Source: Spirosoma radiotolerans
GTDB taxonomy: Bacteria; Bacteroidota; Bacteroidia; Cytophagales; Spirosomataceae
Assembly: GCF_000974425.1 (NCBI RefSeq)
Contig: NZ_CP010429.1
Location: 5,689,501-5,753,500, forward strand
DNA length: 64,000 nt
Reading direction: 5' to 3'
The position numbers and the translations under genes were made by a program. This document shows positions 36,365 through 44,960 of this stretch, piece after piece. Every line of letters begins with the position of its first letter. The stretch's first letter is position 1. A model generated the notes under the pieces. The model was not told the origin of the DNA. It did no database searches and worked only from the letters and a program-made list of their open reading frames with translations.

Positions 36365-38275
36365 TTATAACCGAATAAAGAACCGTAGAGCAAAAATGGC
36401 TACAATGCTCACGACCATGGCCAGCACATAAAAGCCAATGGAACCGCTTTGCAGCAACCGCAACTGCGCTGAAGTTTTTTGAACGAGCCAACCGATACCG
36501 GTCACGATACCATCGACAAGTCCTTCGCCAAAACTATAAAGCGTATCGCCCAACCCACGAATGGGCCGAATAATAATCGCTTCGTATAATTCATCGACGT
36601 AATATTTATTGTATACCACTTGCTCTGGCAACGAACGTTCGGCGGATTCGGGCGCAGGAACGGCCTGACGGCTGATGTACATGACATAAGCAATCACAAG
36701 AGCCAGTAACGCAACACCCGCCGAAACGGCCATGAGAGCATATTCCGTGCTGTGTTCTATCGTCGATTCGGCAAACGCTTCAGGATTTACCAATCTCGAC
36801 CCCTCAAAAATGGGTGCCATAAAATGACTCAGCCAGCCATTTCCCGGCAGATTGAGCCCGCCACCGATTGCCGATAGTACCGCCAGTACCATCAATGGCA
36901 GTGTCATCGAAATGGGCGACTCATGCAGATGATGACGTTGCTCTTCTGTTCCCCGGAATTCACCAAAGAAAGTCAGAAACAGCAGGCGGAACATGTAAAA
37001 AGATGTCAGGCCGGAACCTAGAACGCCCAGCGCCCACAGCAGTTTGTTGTGCTCGAATACGTGAGCCAGAATTTCATCTTTCGAGAAGAATCCCGCGAAG
37101 GGCGGTAAGCCAGAAATAGCGATTGTGCCAACCAGGAAGGTAACGAACGTAATGGGCAATGCCTTCCGCAGCCCACCCATCTTGCGAATATCCTGCTCGT
37201 CGGACATGGCGTGGATCACACTACCGGCACCCAGGAACAGCAGAGCTTTGAAGAACGCGTGGGTAATAACATGAAACATCCCCGCTGTATAAGCCGTTGC
37301 GCTCAGGCCAAGGAACATATAGCCTAGTTGCGAAACCGTCGAATAGGCCAGCACTTTTTTGATATCGTTTTGCAGCAGGCCGATAGAAGCCGCCAGTAGC
37401 GCCGTAGCAATAGCAATACCGCCAATGATTTCGAGCGTTAACGGCGAAAGGGTGTAGAGCACGTTTGATCGGACAACCATATAAATACCCGCGGTGACCA
37501 TGGTAGCCGCGTGGATCAGCGCCGATACAGGTGTCGGGCCAGCCATGGCGTCCGGTAGCCAGGTATAGAGTGGAATCTGCGCTGATTTTCCCATGGCTCC
37601 AACGAACAACAGCAACGTAATGATCAGCACTGTGCTATCATTCATTTCTAAACTCGTCGCCTGCTTAAAAACGTCCAGATATTCGACTGTGCCGAACGTG
37701 TTGATGAGCATGAATATGCCCAACAGGAAGCCTAAATCGCCAATGCGGTTCATGACGAAAGCTTTGCGGGCCGCATTGTTGTAGCTGATGTTCTTGTTCC
37801 AGAAGCCGATGAGCAGGTACGAGCAAAGCCCTACCCCTTCCCAGCCAATGAACATGATGACGTAGTTTGACCCCATCACCAGCAACAGCATAAAGAAAAT
37901 GAAGAGATTCAGGAAGGCCATGAACTTGCCAAACCCTTCATCGTGACTCATGTAGCCAATGCTATACAGATGAATTAGCGATCCAACGCCCGTTACCACG
38001 AGGAGCATCAGCAACGAGAGTTGATCGATCTGGAACGAGAAGTTGATGTGTAAATCACCGACGCTGATCCAGTCGAAGAGCGTAGCGACCAGTGGCTGAG
38101 AATCGCCAGAAAATGAACTGAACAGATAGATGGACAGCAGGAAGGAGGCAAGTACAGCCGCTGTGGCCAGCACGCCGGCTAACCCTTTGGGTACCCGACG
38201 GAAGCCGAGACCATTGATCAGAAAGCCAAGTAACGGAAAGAGCGGAATTAACGCACTGAGTAATTCTATTTTCAT
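36365..38275 (-). CDS. nuoL: NADH-quinone oxidoreductase subunit L
   Basis: 636 residues, the largest antiporter-like subunit of complex I. Visible are MFIGWEGVGLCSYLLIGFW, the KSAQIPLYTWLPDAMAGPTPVSALIHAATMV block (residues of the proton channel), and a long C-terminal part (about 520-636) with the lateral helix. It follows nuoK after a 115-nt spacer containing an imperfect inverted repeat. Confidence 0.97.
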   Translation of the reverse strand: MKIELLSALIPLFPLLGFLINGLGFRRVPKGLAGVLATAAVLASFLLSIYLFSSFSGDSQPLVATLFDWISVGDLHINFSFQIDQLSLLMLLVVTGVGSLIHLYSIGYMSHDEGFGKFMAFLNLFIFFMLLLVMGSNYVIMFIGWEGVGLCSYLLIGFWNKNISYNNAARKAFVMNRIGDLGFLLGIFMLINTFGTVEYLDVFKQATSLEMNDSTVLIITLLLFVGAMGKSAQIPLYTWLPDAMAGPTPVSALIHAATMVTAGIYMVVRSNVLYTLSPLTLEIIGGIAIATALLAASIGLLQNDIKKVLAYSTVSQLGYMFLGLSATAYTAGMFHVITHAFFKALLFLGAGSVIHAMSDEQDIRKMGGLRKALPITFVTFLVGTIAISGLPPFAGFFSKDEILAHVFEHNKLLWALGVLGSGLTSFYMFRLLFLTFFGEFRGTEEQRHHLHESPISMTLPLMVLAVLSAIGGGLNLPGNGWLSHFMAPIFEGSRLVNPEAFAESTIEHSTEYALMAVSAGVALLALVIAYVMYISRQAVPAPESAERSLPEQVVYNKYYVDELYEAIIIRPIRGLGDTLYSFGEGLVDGIVTGIGWLVQKTSAQLRLLQSGSIGFYVLAMVVSIVAIFALRFFIRL

Positions 38276-38291
38276 GAGGTCTGTTTATGGT

Positions 38292-38369
38292 TTTCTGTTT
38301 ACAGTTTACGGTTCAGCAATGACAAGTTCGCTGGGCAGCAAGACCGCTTCGCGTAACTGTAAACAGAAA
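38292..38369. repeat. Inverted repeat between nuoK and nuoL
   Basis: TTTCTGTTTACAGTT (38292-38306) pairs perfectly with 38355-38369; outer sequences (CTGTTTATGG and CCCATAAATCTG) extend it imperfectly. It lies 22 nt after the nuoK stop. Confidence 0.65.
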
Positions 38370-38390
38370 CCGTAACCCATAAATCTGTTT

Positions 38391-38735
38391 TTACCATTTC
38401 AGTTTATTGAGCAATCCCACGTCGATCGAGCGGGTATTTCGGTAAATCATAACAATAATAGCGAGCCCCACCGATACCTCGGCGGCCGCAACGGCCATGA
38501 TAAAAAAGACGAATACCTGCCCCGAAGAATCGGAGCGATACGACGAAAACGCAATGAGTAATAAATTGACGGCATTGAGCATTAACTCAATGGACATGAA
38601 GATAATGATGGCATTGCGCCGGGTCAGTACCCCTATAATGCCGATAACGAAGAGCGCGGTACTGAGAATCAGGTAGTACGTGAGCGGTATTTGTTGAATG
38701 ACTTCCGGAATGAGGACGTCCTGCGTGGGTTGCAT
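38391..38735 (-). CDS. nuoK: NADH-quinone oxidoreductase subunit K
   Basis: 114 residues with three membrane helices and the two conserved membrane glutamates (IELMLNAVNLLL and AAAEVSVGLAIIV). The N-terminus is about 12 residues longer than in short NuoK proteins. It is the first gene of nuoK-L-M-N; subunits A-J are not upstream, where an exonuclease gene is found instead. Confidence 0.96.
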   Translation of the reverse strand: MQPTQDVLIPEVIQQIPLTYYLILSTALFVIGIIGVLTRRNAIIIFMSIELMLNAVNLLLIAFSSYRSDSSGQVFVFFIMAVAAAEVSVGLAIIVMIYRNTRSIDVGLLNKLKW

Positions 38736-38761
38736 GGCTTGCCGGTTAATACAAAGTTCCG

Positions 38762-38769
38762 CAAAGGTA
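38762..38769 (-). promoter_or_regulatory. -7 element TACCTTTG for nuoK-L-M-N
   Basis: A TAnnTTTG match on the minus strand 27 nt upstream of the nuoK ATG, giving a leader of about 20 nt. Confidence 0.6.
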
Positions 38770-38887
38770 AAGATTATTCGGAATTGGTGTAATGGTGTTT
38801 TCCGTCTCTACGCGGGCTTATTGTAAAACTAAGGCAAAAACGGCGTCTTTTGTGACGTTTCTTGTCATCCTGTCTAAAAAATTCACA

Positions 38888-39703
38888 TTAACGCTTGGCG
38901 TTGCTGAACATCCGTAACCGAATTTCGGTCAGACGTCGTTTGGTATCGAGCGGGAAATCCCCTTTTAGAATCCAGTCGTAAAACGAAGGCTCCTTTTTTA
39001 ACACCTCAAGCACCGGAGCCCCTTTGTGTTTGCCGAAGTTAAAGACTTCTTCACCTTTTTCGTTGATAATCATACGGCCTGCCAGGTCAATATTTTTATT
39101 GGCCGTCAGGCTATGGAGCATGTCGATGTCATTTTCGAACACCACATCCTGACCACTATCTGATTTCGCCACCATGCCCATATACCGTTGTACCTGGGCA
39201 TCGAGGACTTCGAGCGTAGCAATGGTGTCGGCCTCCGCCCCGTGAGCACCAACCAACTCTTTGTTGCAATAAAACCGATAGGCTGCCGACAAATTACGTG
39301 GCTCCATCAGGTGAAAAATACGCTGAGAATCCACCATCCGGCGATTTTTCATATCGAAATCAACATTAGCCCGCAAAAATTCCTCAACCAGTAAGGGTAC
39401 GTCGAACCGATTGCAGTTGAAGCCTGCCAGGTCACAACCATCCAGAAACTGAGCCAATGTTCGGGCTACGGCCTTAAATGGGGGCGCATCCTGAACATCG
39501 TCGTCATAGATACCATGAATTAGACTCGACTCCAGTGGGATTGGCATACCCGGATGAACCCGCTGGTTCTTAACGATTACCTCACCCCCCGGCAACGCTT
39601 TAATGATGCAAATATCAATAATGCGATCTTTTGCAATGTTGATGCCAGTTGTTTCGAGGTCGAAAAAGGCCAGCGGCTTTCTGAGTACAAGTTGATGCGT
39701 CAT
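38888..39703 (-). CDS. DEDDh 3'-5' exonuclease, DnaQ-like
   Basis: 271 residues. The exonuclease domain (about 8-180) has FFDLETTG (first Asp and Glu), AGFNCNRFDVPLL (Asp) and AHGAEADT (His with Asp five residues on), the DEDDh pattern. The C-terminal ~80 residues (GRMIINEKGEEVFNFGKHKGAPVLEV) resemble the small domain attached to bacterial exonucleases in this phylum. It probably acts in proofreading or repair rather than being the main polymerase epsilon subunit; that cannot be decided here. The ATG at 39703 was chosen over 39733. Confidence 0.9.
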   Translation of the reverse strand: MTHQLVLRKPLAFFDLETTGINIAKDRIIDICIIKALPGGEVIVKNQRVHPGMPIPLESSLIHGIYDDDVQDAPPFKAVARTLAQFLDGCDLAGFNCNRFDVPLLVEEFLRANVDFDMKNRRMVDSQRIFHLMEPRNLSAAYRFYCNKELVGAHGAEADTIATLEVLDAQVQRYMGMVAKSDSGQDVVFENDIDMLHSLTANKNIDLAGRMIINEKGEEVFNFGKHKGAPVLEVLKKEPSFYDWILKGDFPLDTKRRLTEIRLRMFSNAKR

Positions 39704-39732
39704 AACCAAACCGGTTTTCCAGGGTTTGACCA

Positions 39733-39740
39733 CAAAGGTA
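39733..39740 (-). promoter_or_regulatory. -7 element TACCTTTG for the exonuclease gene
   Basis: A TAnnTTTG match on the minus strand 30 nt upstream of the chosen ATG. It supports the start at 39703, because the alternative ATG at 39733 would lie at the promoter itself. Confidence 0.6.
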
Positions 39741-39906
39741 AACAGGTTTGGCTTTTAAGCAGGTATGGAATCATGGCTAAAAAGCCACGATTTTTACATC
39801 ATTCTCCGTTCCTCGATCCAACTAATGCCTTGCTGGGTCTGCTTTCATCTTACATAAACGGGTTCTTATGTGGTACTTCCAAGACGAAAATAGTTGAGTA
39901 ACCCAT

Positions 39907-39936
39907 AAAAAAGCCGACGCAACATCTGCATCGGCT
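39907..39936 (-). terminator. Terminator after exbD
   Basis: On the minus strand, AGCCGATGC, a 7-nt loop, GCGTCGGCT (one mismatch), then a T-run. It lies about 40 nt after the exbD stop. CATCTGCATCG occurs twice in the spacer. Confidence 0.8.
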
Positions 39937-39976
39937 CAAAATCATCTGCATCGTTTAAATCCTAAAAATCCAGGGC

Positions 39977-40369
39977 CTATTTCGAGGTGGCCATCACCAT
40001 CTTAATATTGAGTTTCGCCCCCGTTTGCAATACATCGACCAAGTCCTGGACGGTTAGCGTTTTGTCGAAACGCACCACAACGGTTGGTTCGGCAATACCG
40101 ACCATCATTGTTTTAAGCTCGTTCTCCAGGTTCGCCGGGTCGACTGGCTTTTTGTCAATATAATATTTTTTGTCGGCGTCAACAGATAGGGTTACCTGCT
40201 TTTTGCTCAGTTGCTGCGTTGATGCGGCCTTGGGCAATAGCAGTTTAATGACGTTTGGGTTGGCCACCGTCGATATTATTAGGAAGAACAACAACAGGAA
40301 AAACATGATGTCGTTCAACGAAGAAGTGGCTACTTCGGCGGCAAATTTATTTTTACGTCGGAGTTTCAT
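39977..40369 (-). CDS. exbD: ExbD/TolR-family biopolymer transport protein
   Basis: 130 residues: one N-terminal membrane helix (about 20-40) carrying the proton-path Asp in SLNDIMFFLLLFFLI, then a periplasmic domain. With ExbB it forms the proton-driven motor for TonB or Tol. It follows the exbB-like gene after 60 nt. No tonB is present in the window. Confidence 0.93.
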   Translation of the reverse strand: MKLRRKNKFAAEVATSSLNDIMFFLLLFFLIISTVANPNVIKLLLPKAASTQQLSKKQVTLSVDADKKYYIDKKPVDPANLENELKTMMVGIAEPTVVVRFDKTLTVQDLVDVLQTGAKLNIKMVMATSK

Positions 40370-40381
40370 AAGAGAGTTGAC

Positions 40382-40425
40382 GTTTGTGGTTTGTAGTCGA
40401 TAACAACAAACTACGAACCATAAAC
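40382..40425. repeat. Imperfect inverted repeat between exbB and exbD
   Basis: GTTTGTGGTTTGTAGT (40382-40397) pairs with the complement of 40410-40425 with two mismatches, 5 nt after the exbB stop. Confidence 0.6.
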
Positions 40426-40429
40426 TGAC

Positions 40430-41140
40430 CTACCGCATCCGGGCAGGTTCGTTCGTTGGTTTCTGAAGGACTTCGATAAACTCGAACGCATTCACTTCCA
40501 GCGCGAGGGTAAACCGCTCAATCATCATATTGAGCAGGTGATAGCCTGTATAGGCAATAACACCGACAATAAGGCCGGAACCCGAGGTGATCATTTTCTC
40601 GTATAATCCCCCGGCAATGATACCGACGCTAATGTTATCGGAGAGTGATATATCGTAGAAAATACGAATGATCCCGGAGATGGTCCCGATAAAACCCAAC
40701 ATAGGCGCAATACCGGCAATAACGCCCAGATAGCCCATGTTGCGCTCCAAACGCGAGAGTTCGATCTGACCAACGGTTTCGATGGTGCTTTCAATTTCGC
40801 GAATGGGTGACCCAATACGGCCAATGGCCTTTTCGAACACACGTCCCATAGCCGTTCGCTGGTTTTTGGCAAACGATTCGGCCGATTTGATGTTTCCCTG
40901 CGCCACCATATCCCGAATATTATCGATGAAATTGGCGTCGTACCGGCTTTGCGACCGAATCACAAAAAACCGTTCAAAAATCAGGTAGAGGGCGGAAAAT
41001 AGCAGAAATGCGATGGGAATCATGACCCAGCCACCTTTGGCTACCAAATCAAATAGTTGCAGCGTTTGGGGTTGAGCAGCCGTTGTGGCCGACAAGGAGG
41101 TGGCCGTAGTGTCAATAGCCGGAACCTGGAGCAAGAGCAT
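40430..41140 (-). CDS. exbB: ExbB/TolQ/MotA-family proton channel protein
   Basis: 236 residues with three membrane helices (about 33-53, 140-165 and 178-205) and the MotA/TolQ/ExbB core (LGVIAGIAPMLGFIGTISGIIRIF). It partners the downstream ExbD. A TATCTTTG element sits upstream at 41226-41219, so the pair is a two-gene operon, probably energising TonB-dependent receptors. Confidence 0.94.
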   Translation of the reverse strand: MLLLQVPAIDTTATSLSATTAAQPQTLQLFDLVAKGGWVMIPIAFLLFSALYLIFERFFVIRSQSRYDANFIDNIRDMVAQGNIKSAESFAKNQRTAMGRVFEKAIGRIGSPIREIESTIETVGQIELSRLERNMGYLGVIAGIAPMLGFIGTISGIIRIFYDISLSDNISVGIIAGGLYEKMITSGSGLIVGVIAYTGYHLLNMMIERFTLALEVNAFEFIEVLQKPTNEPARMR

Positions 41141-41218
41141 ACGAACGAGTCGGGTAAGTGTATGAGGGTAAACCTGTAATCGTTATTGAAACAAACGCAC
41201 CGGGGCGTATAATGTTGT

Positions 41219-41226
41219 CAAAGATA
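41219..41226 (-). promoter_or_regulatory. -7 element TATCTTTG for exbB-exbD
   Basis: A perfect TAnnTTTG match on the minus strand about 80 nt upstream of exbB. Confidence 0.6.
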
Positions 41227-41270
41227 CGCAAGCCACCTGAAATCGTGTTAGAAAATTAGTCAACGTAGCA

Positions 41271-41308
41271 CTTTCGTTTGACCGGGTTACAACCCGGTCA
41301 AACGAAAG
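41271..41308. terminator. Perfect 18-bp hairpin after the MDR oxidoreductase gene
   Basis: CTTTCGTTTGACCGGGTT (41271-41288) and its exact complement (41291-41308) with a 2-nt loop, 17 nt after the oxidoreductase stop codon. No U-tract follows, so it may act as an RNA 3'-end stabiliser rather than a classical terminator. Confidence 0.75.
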
Positions 41309-41325
41309 CCTCGCCCCCGTAACGA

Positions 41326-42297
41326 TCAGGGTTTTAACAGAATCTTTCCCCGGCGGCCCGGTCGATCCGCATGCTCGACCGCTTCAGTAATTTCATGAAG
41401 CGGATACGTAGCTTCCACGGGCATTTGTATTTTACCCGATGTCAGCAGACCAATCACGTTCTGAGCCACGTCCATGCGGGTCTGGCTATCCACCCGACGC
41501 ATCCAATCCGTAAGCCAGAATCCCTTAACGGTTAACTCTCTAAAAATTAAAAGACCGGCATTCAAAACGGGATCCTGCAAACTCATCAACCCGTAAATGA
41601 GCATCTTGCCTCCTCGGGCCAAACACTTGATCGCTTCTGTAGCGGTATGGCCACCAACCGCGTCGAGGATGCAAGCCACGCCAACCCCATCGGTAATCTG
41701 CTTGACTCGGGCCGCCAGATTTTCGCTCTCGGTGTTAATCACTTCGGTTAGGCCAAGCGCTTTCAATTCGTCGTTCATCTCATCGCGCCGAACCGTGCCA
41801 ATTGTTTTAATGCCTCGCATGGCACAAAGCTGAATAACCAGCTTACCAAAGGCCGATCCGGCGGCTGTCAGCATGAGCCAACCGCCTTCGGGCACACCCG
41901 AGTCCTGCACCATGGCATAGGCCGTAAACGGGTTGACGAACAACTGGGCAGCCACTTCGTCGGACATGGCATCCGGTACGGGAATCAGGCTCCGGTGGTG
42001 TGCAATCGCGTACTCCGACCAGGTACCGATACTGGTGAAGCTAACGCGAATGCCCGTTCTCATCTGAACGCCCTCCCCTACTGCCTCCACAATACCGACG
42101 CCCTCAAAACCCGCCCCCGACGGCAACTGAGGCCTAATTCCGTAGAGATTCTGCACGAACATAATATCCGAAGGATTGATCGGCGCGGCTATAACCTTAA
42201 CCCGAACCTCGTTAGGGCCCGGCTCAGGCGTCGATAACTCGGTAAGCTTCAGAATATCGGTTGGTTTTCCAGTCTGGTCGAATGTGATGCTTTTCAT
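41326..42297 (-). CDS. MDR-superfamily NADPH-dependent oxidoreductase, enoyl reductase-like
   Basis: 323 residues. The medium-chain dehydrogenase/reductase fold has an N-terminal GroES-like domain with APINPSDIMFVQNLYGIRP and GAGFEGVGIV, and a C-terminal Rossmann domain (AAGSAFGKLVIQLCAMRG). It lacks the structural-zinc cysteines and catalytic zinc ligands of alcohol dehydrogenases. The NPSDI...YG segment resembles 2-enoyl thioester reductases (ETR/MECR type), so enoyl-CoA or quinone reduction is plausible. The substrate is not known. It is divergent from the aquaglyceroporin gene. Confidence 0.85.
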   Translation of the reverse strand: MKSITFDQTGKPTDILKLTELSTPEPGPNEVRVKVIAAPINPSDIMFVQNLYGIRPQLPSGAGFEGVGIVEAVGEGVQMRTGIRVSFTSIGTWSEYAIAHHRSLIPVPDAMSDEVAAQLFVNPFTAYAMVQDSGVPEGGWLMLTAAGSAFGKLVIQLCAMRGIKTIGTVRRDEMNDELKALGLTEVINTESENLAARVKQITDGVGVACILDAVGGHTATEAIKCLARGGKMLIYGLMSLQDPVLNAGLLIFRELTVKGFWLTDWMRRVDSQTRMDVAQNVIGLLTSGKIQMPVEATYPLHEITEAVEHADRPGRRGKILLKP

Positions 42298-42381
42298 AGC
42301 GAAGAAGTAACGAACGAGAATAAAACGAGTCGTTGAGCAGTGGATGAACCAATGAATTTAAGACTCGGTTTGGAATAGGGC

Positions 42382-42389
42382 CAAAAATA
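42382..42389 (-). promoter_or_regulatory. -7 element TATTTTTG for the MDR oxidoreductase gene
   Basis: A TAnnTTTG match on the minus strand 85 nt upstream of the gene. Confidence 0.5.
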
Positions 42390-42527
42390 TGACTTAATTC
42401 GCACAAACTATTCCTAAACCCTGAATCAAGTCGGTAACTAACGAGTGTCGGTCAATCAGAAAACAGACTTTTTCTGTGCACTTCTTTAATTGACTGATGA
42501 CCGTTAGTCCCCTACGAATGCCTGCTT

Positions 42528-43253
42528 ATGCAAACGTCTCCTTTTCTTGGTGAATTAATTGGCACTATGGTCCTGCTTCTGCTGGGCAACGGGGTAGTAG
42601 CCAACGTTGTGCTGAAACAAACAAAAGGTGAATCATCGGGCTGGATTGTCATTACGGCAGGCTGGGCGTTTGCCGTAACAATGGGCGTTTTCGTCGCTAA
42701 AGCCTTTGGAAGCGTTGATGCCCACCTGAACCCTGCCGTTACAGTTGCCTTTGCCGTAGCCACAAACGACTTCAGCCACTTGGTGCCTTATATCACGGCG
42801 CAACTGATTGGGGCTTTTCTGGGGGCAACGCTGGTTTGGCTTCATTACCTCCCCCACTGGGCCGCCACACCAGATCCGGCCGCCAAACTGGCCTGTTTCG
42901 CTACAGGACCAGCCATTCGCCAACCTGGTTCCAACCTCCTGAGTGAAGCCATGGCCACCCTCGTACTGATTTTGGGTCTGGCGGGTATTTCATCCAAGCA
43001 CCTGGGCGAACTGGCCGTGGGTGTCGGCCCTTATCTGGTTGGTATTTTAGTCTGGAGTGTGGGTCTGTCATTAGGCGGCACCACGGGCTACGCCATGAGC
43101 CCCGCCCGCGATTTTAGTCCCCGTCTGGCTCATGCCCTACTGCCCATTACCGGCAAAGGGTCGTCGGACTGGAGTTATGCCTGGGTGCCTGTGGTTGGTT
43201 CGCTGGCAGGGGCCACCATTGGTGGGTTATTGATTCGCTGGTTTACGTTGTGA
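42528..43253 (+). CDS. glpF: MIP-family aquaglyceroporin, GlpF-like
   Basis: 241 residues, six helices and two half-helices. The first NPA motif is intact (AHLNPAVTVAFA). The second, NPARD in GlpF-type channels, reads SPARD here (Ser codon AGC at 43098-43100); the selectivity-filter Arg and the following Asp, typical of glycerol channels, are kept. It is 152 nt upstream of glpK on the same strand, so glycerol entry followed by phosphorylation is the likely job. The effect of Asn-to-Ser on permeation is unknown. Confidence 0.93.
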   Translation: MQTSPFLGELIGTMVLLLLGNGVVANVVLKQTKGESSGWIVITAGWAFAVTMGVFVAKAFGSVDAHLNPAVTVAFAVATNDFSHLVPYITAQLIGAFLGATLVWLHYLPHWAATPDPAAKLACFATGPAIRQPGSNLLSEAMATLVLILGLAGISSKHLGELAVGVGPYLVGILVWSVGLSLGGTTGYAMSPARDFSPRLAHALLPITGKGSSDWSYAWVPVVGSLAGATIGGLLIRWFTL

Positions 43254-43405
43254 TAGCAAGTGGATTAATCGCAGACTCAACTATTATAGCACAACAAAAT
43301 ACTAATTGTTAGTCAGTTATAGCTCAGTGCTCTTTGTGCCTCTGTGGTTATATTTTTTGCCTGGCTACTTACTATTTCTTTCTCTCTTTGCATTTTCAGA
43401 CTCCT

Positions 43406-44908
43406 ATGCCCTCCTACATAGCCGCCATTGATCAGGGAACGACCAGTACCCGTTGCATTGTGTTTGACCGACAAGGTAAGATTGTCTCCCTGGCTCAAAA
43501 AGAGCATAAACAACTGTATCCGCAACCCGGCTGGGTGGAGCACGACCCGGAAGAGATCTGGCGAAATACCCTCGAAGTGATCGCACTGGCCCGTATCAAA
43601 GGAAAACTTTCGGTGCAGGATATTGCTGCTGTCGGCATTACCAATCAGCGGGAAACCACCGTTGTCTGGAACCGCCGAACAGGCAAACCTTACTACAATG
43701 CCATCGTTTGGCAGGACATGCGCACGGCGGATCTGGTTACGGAATTTTCGGGAAATGGCCACGGGCAGGATCGCTTTCGGGCGCAAACAGGCTTACCGTT
43801 GGCCACGTATTTCAGTGGACTAAAGCTCAAATGGCTGCTGGATCACGTGCCGGGTTTGCGGGACGACGCCGAACGGGGCGAAGCGATCTTTGGCAATATG
43901 GATACGTTTGTGGTTTGGAATCTGACGGGTGGTGTAACGGGTGGTCTACACCTGACCGATGTTACCAACGCCAGCCGTACGCAGCTTATGAACCTCCAAA
44001 CGCTTGACTGGGACGATAGCCTGTTGGAAGATTTCACCGTGCCGCGCGCAATGTTGCCCCAAATACGGCCCAGCAGCGAAGTGTACGGAACCGTATCATC
44101 GGAAGTACTGCCGGGCGTGCCGATAGCGGGTATTCTGGGCGATCAGCAGGCGGCCCTTGTTGGGCAAACATGCTACGAGCCAGGCCAGGCCAAAAATACC
44201 TATGGCACGGGTTGCTTCCTGCTCATGAATACCGGCACCGAACTGCGTACCTCCACATGCGGCCTGCTGACAACGGTGGCCTACCAATTTCGGAACGAAC
44301 CGGTTCATTACGCGCTAGAAGGTAGCGTGGCCATCACCGGGGCGCTGGTACAGTGGTTACGCGACAATCTGGGTATTATCAAGAAGAGTACAGATATTGA
44401 AACCCTGGCCCGTTCGGTCGATGACAATGGGGGCGCTTACTTTGTACCTGCCTTTTCGGGTCTCTACGCTCCGCACTGGAAAGCCGATGCACGGGGCGTT
44501 ATCGCGGGCCTGACGCGCTTCGTGACTAAAGGTCATCTGGCACGGGCCGTACTGGAAGCAACCGCTTACCAGACTGTTGACGTCGTCCGGGCCATGGAGC
44601 AGGACGCGGGTGTATCATTGAAATCCCTGCGTGTTGATGGCGGCATGGTCGTCAATTCATTACTGATGCAATTCCAGGCCGATGTCTTGAATGGGCCTGT
44701 GGTTTGTCCACAAATGACAGAAACAACAGCGCTTGGAGCCGCCTACGCTGCGGGCCTCGCCGTAGGGTATTGGCAAAACCTGGATGACCTCCGCCAGAAC
44801 TGGGGCGTTGCCAAAACATATGAGTCAACGATGGACGATGTTCAGCGTAAAAAACTGATGCGCGGCTGGCAAAAAGCCATTGAGCGGTCCTTTGGTTGGG
44901 AGGAATAA
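43406..44908 (+). CDS. glpK: Glycerol kinase
   Basis: 500 residues, the usual GlpK length. FGGY-family motifs are clear: [16 protein letters not shown] at the N-terminus, [30 protein letters not shown], the [15 protein letters not shown] phosphate-binding region, and [16 protein letters not shown]. It phosphorylates glycerol with ATP. The ATG at 43406 ([12 protein letters not shown]) was chosen over 43334. Its last codons (GWEE) lie inside a 30-bp palindrome shared with the converging mscS gene. Confidence 0.98.
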   Translation: MPSYIAAIDQGTTSTRCIVFDRQGKIVSLAQKEHKQLYPQPGWVEHDPEEIWRNTLEVIALARIKGKLSVQDIAAVGITNQRETTVVWNRRTGKPYYNAIVWQDMRTADLVTEFSGNGHGQDRFRAQTGLPLATYFSGLKLKWLLDHVPGLRDDAERGEAIFGNMDTFVVWNLTGGVTGGLHLTDVTNASRTQLMNLQTLDWDDSLLEDFTVPRAMLPQIRPSSEVYGTVSSEVLPGVPIAGILGDQQAALVGQTCYEPGQAKNTYGTGCFLLMNTGTELRTSTCGLLTTVAYQFRNEPVHYALEGSVAITGALVQWLRDNLGIIKKSTDIETLARSVDDNGGAYFVPAFSGLYAPHWKADARGVIAGLTRFVTKGHLARAVLEATAYQTVDVVRAMEQDAGVSLKSLRVDGGMVVNSLLMQFQADVLNGPVVCPQMTETTALGAAYAAGLAVGYWQNLDDLRQNWGVAKTYESTMDDVQRKKLMRGWQKAIERSFGWEE

Positions 44909-44960
44909 AGCAAATGGGGTGGCAGTTTCAAAACTGCCACCCCATTTGCTTTATTCCTCC
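44899..44960. terminator. Perfect 30-bp palindrome overlapping the ends of glpK and mscS-like gene
   Basis: Arms 44899-44928 and 44931-44960 are exact complements with a 2-nt loop. The arms contain the last codons and stops of both converging genes, so both proteins end in Glu-Glu from the same sequence read on opposite strands. It probably ends transcription from both sides; the AAAG/CTTT flanks are short. Confidence 0.85.

Noticed and set aside
39918-39953. CRISPR-like direct repeat CATCTGCATCG x2
   Set aside because: Only two 11-nt copies, 10 nt apart and partly within a terminator; no array or cas gene.
43316-43350. GTTATAGCTCAGTGC resembles a tRNA D-arm
   Set aside because: No acceptor, anticodon or T-arm partner can be paired around it, so it is not a tRNA.
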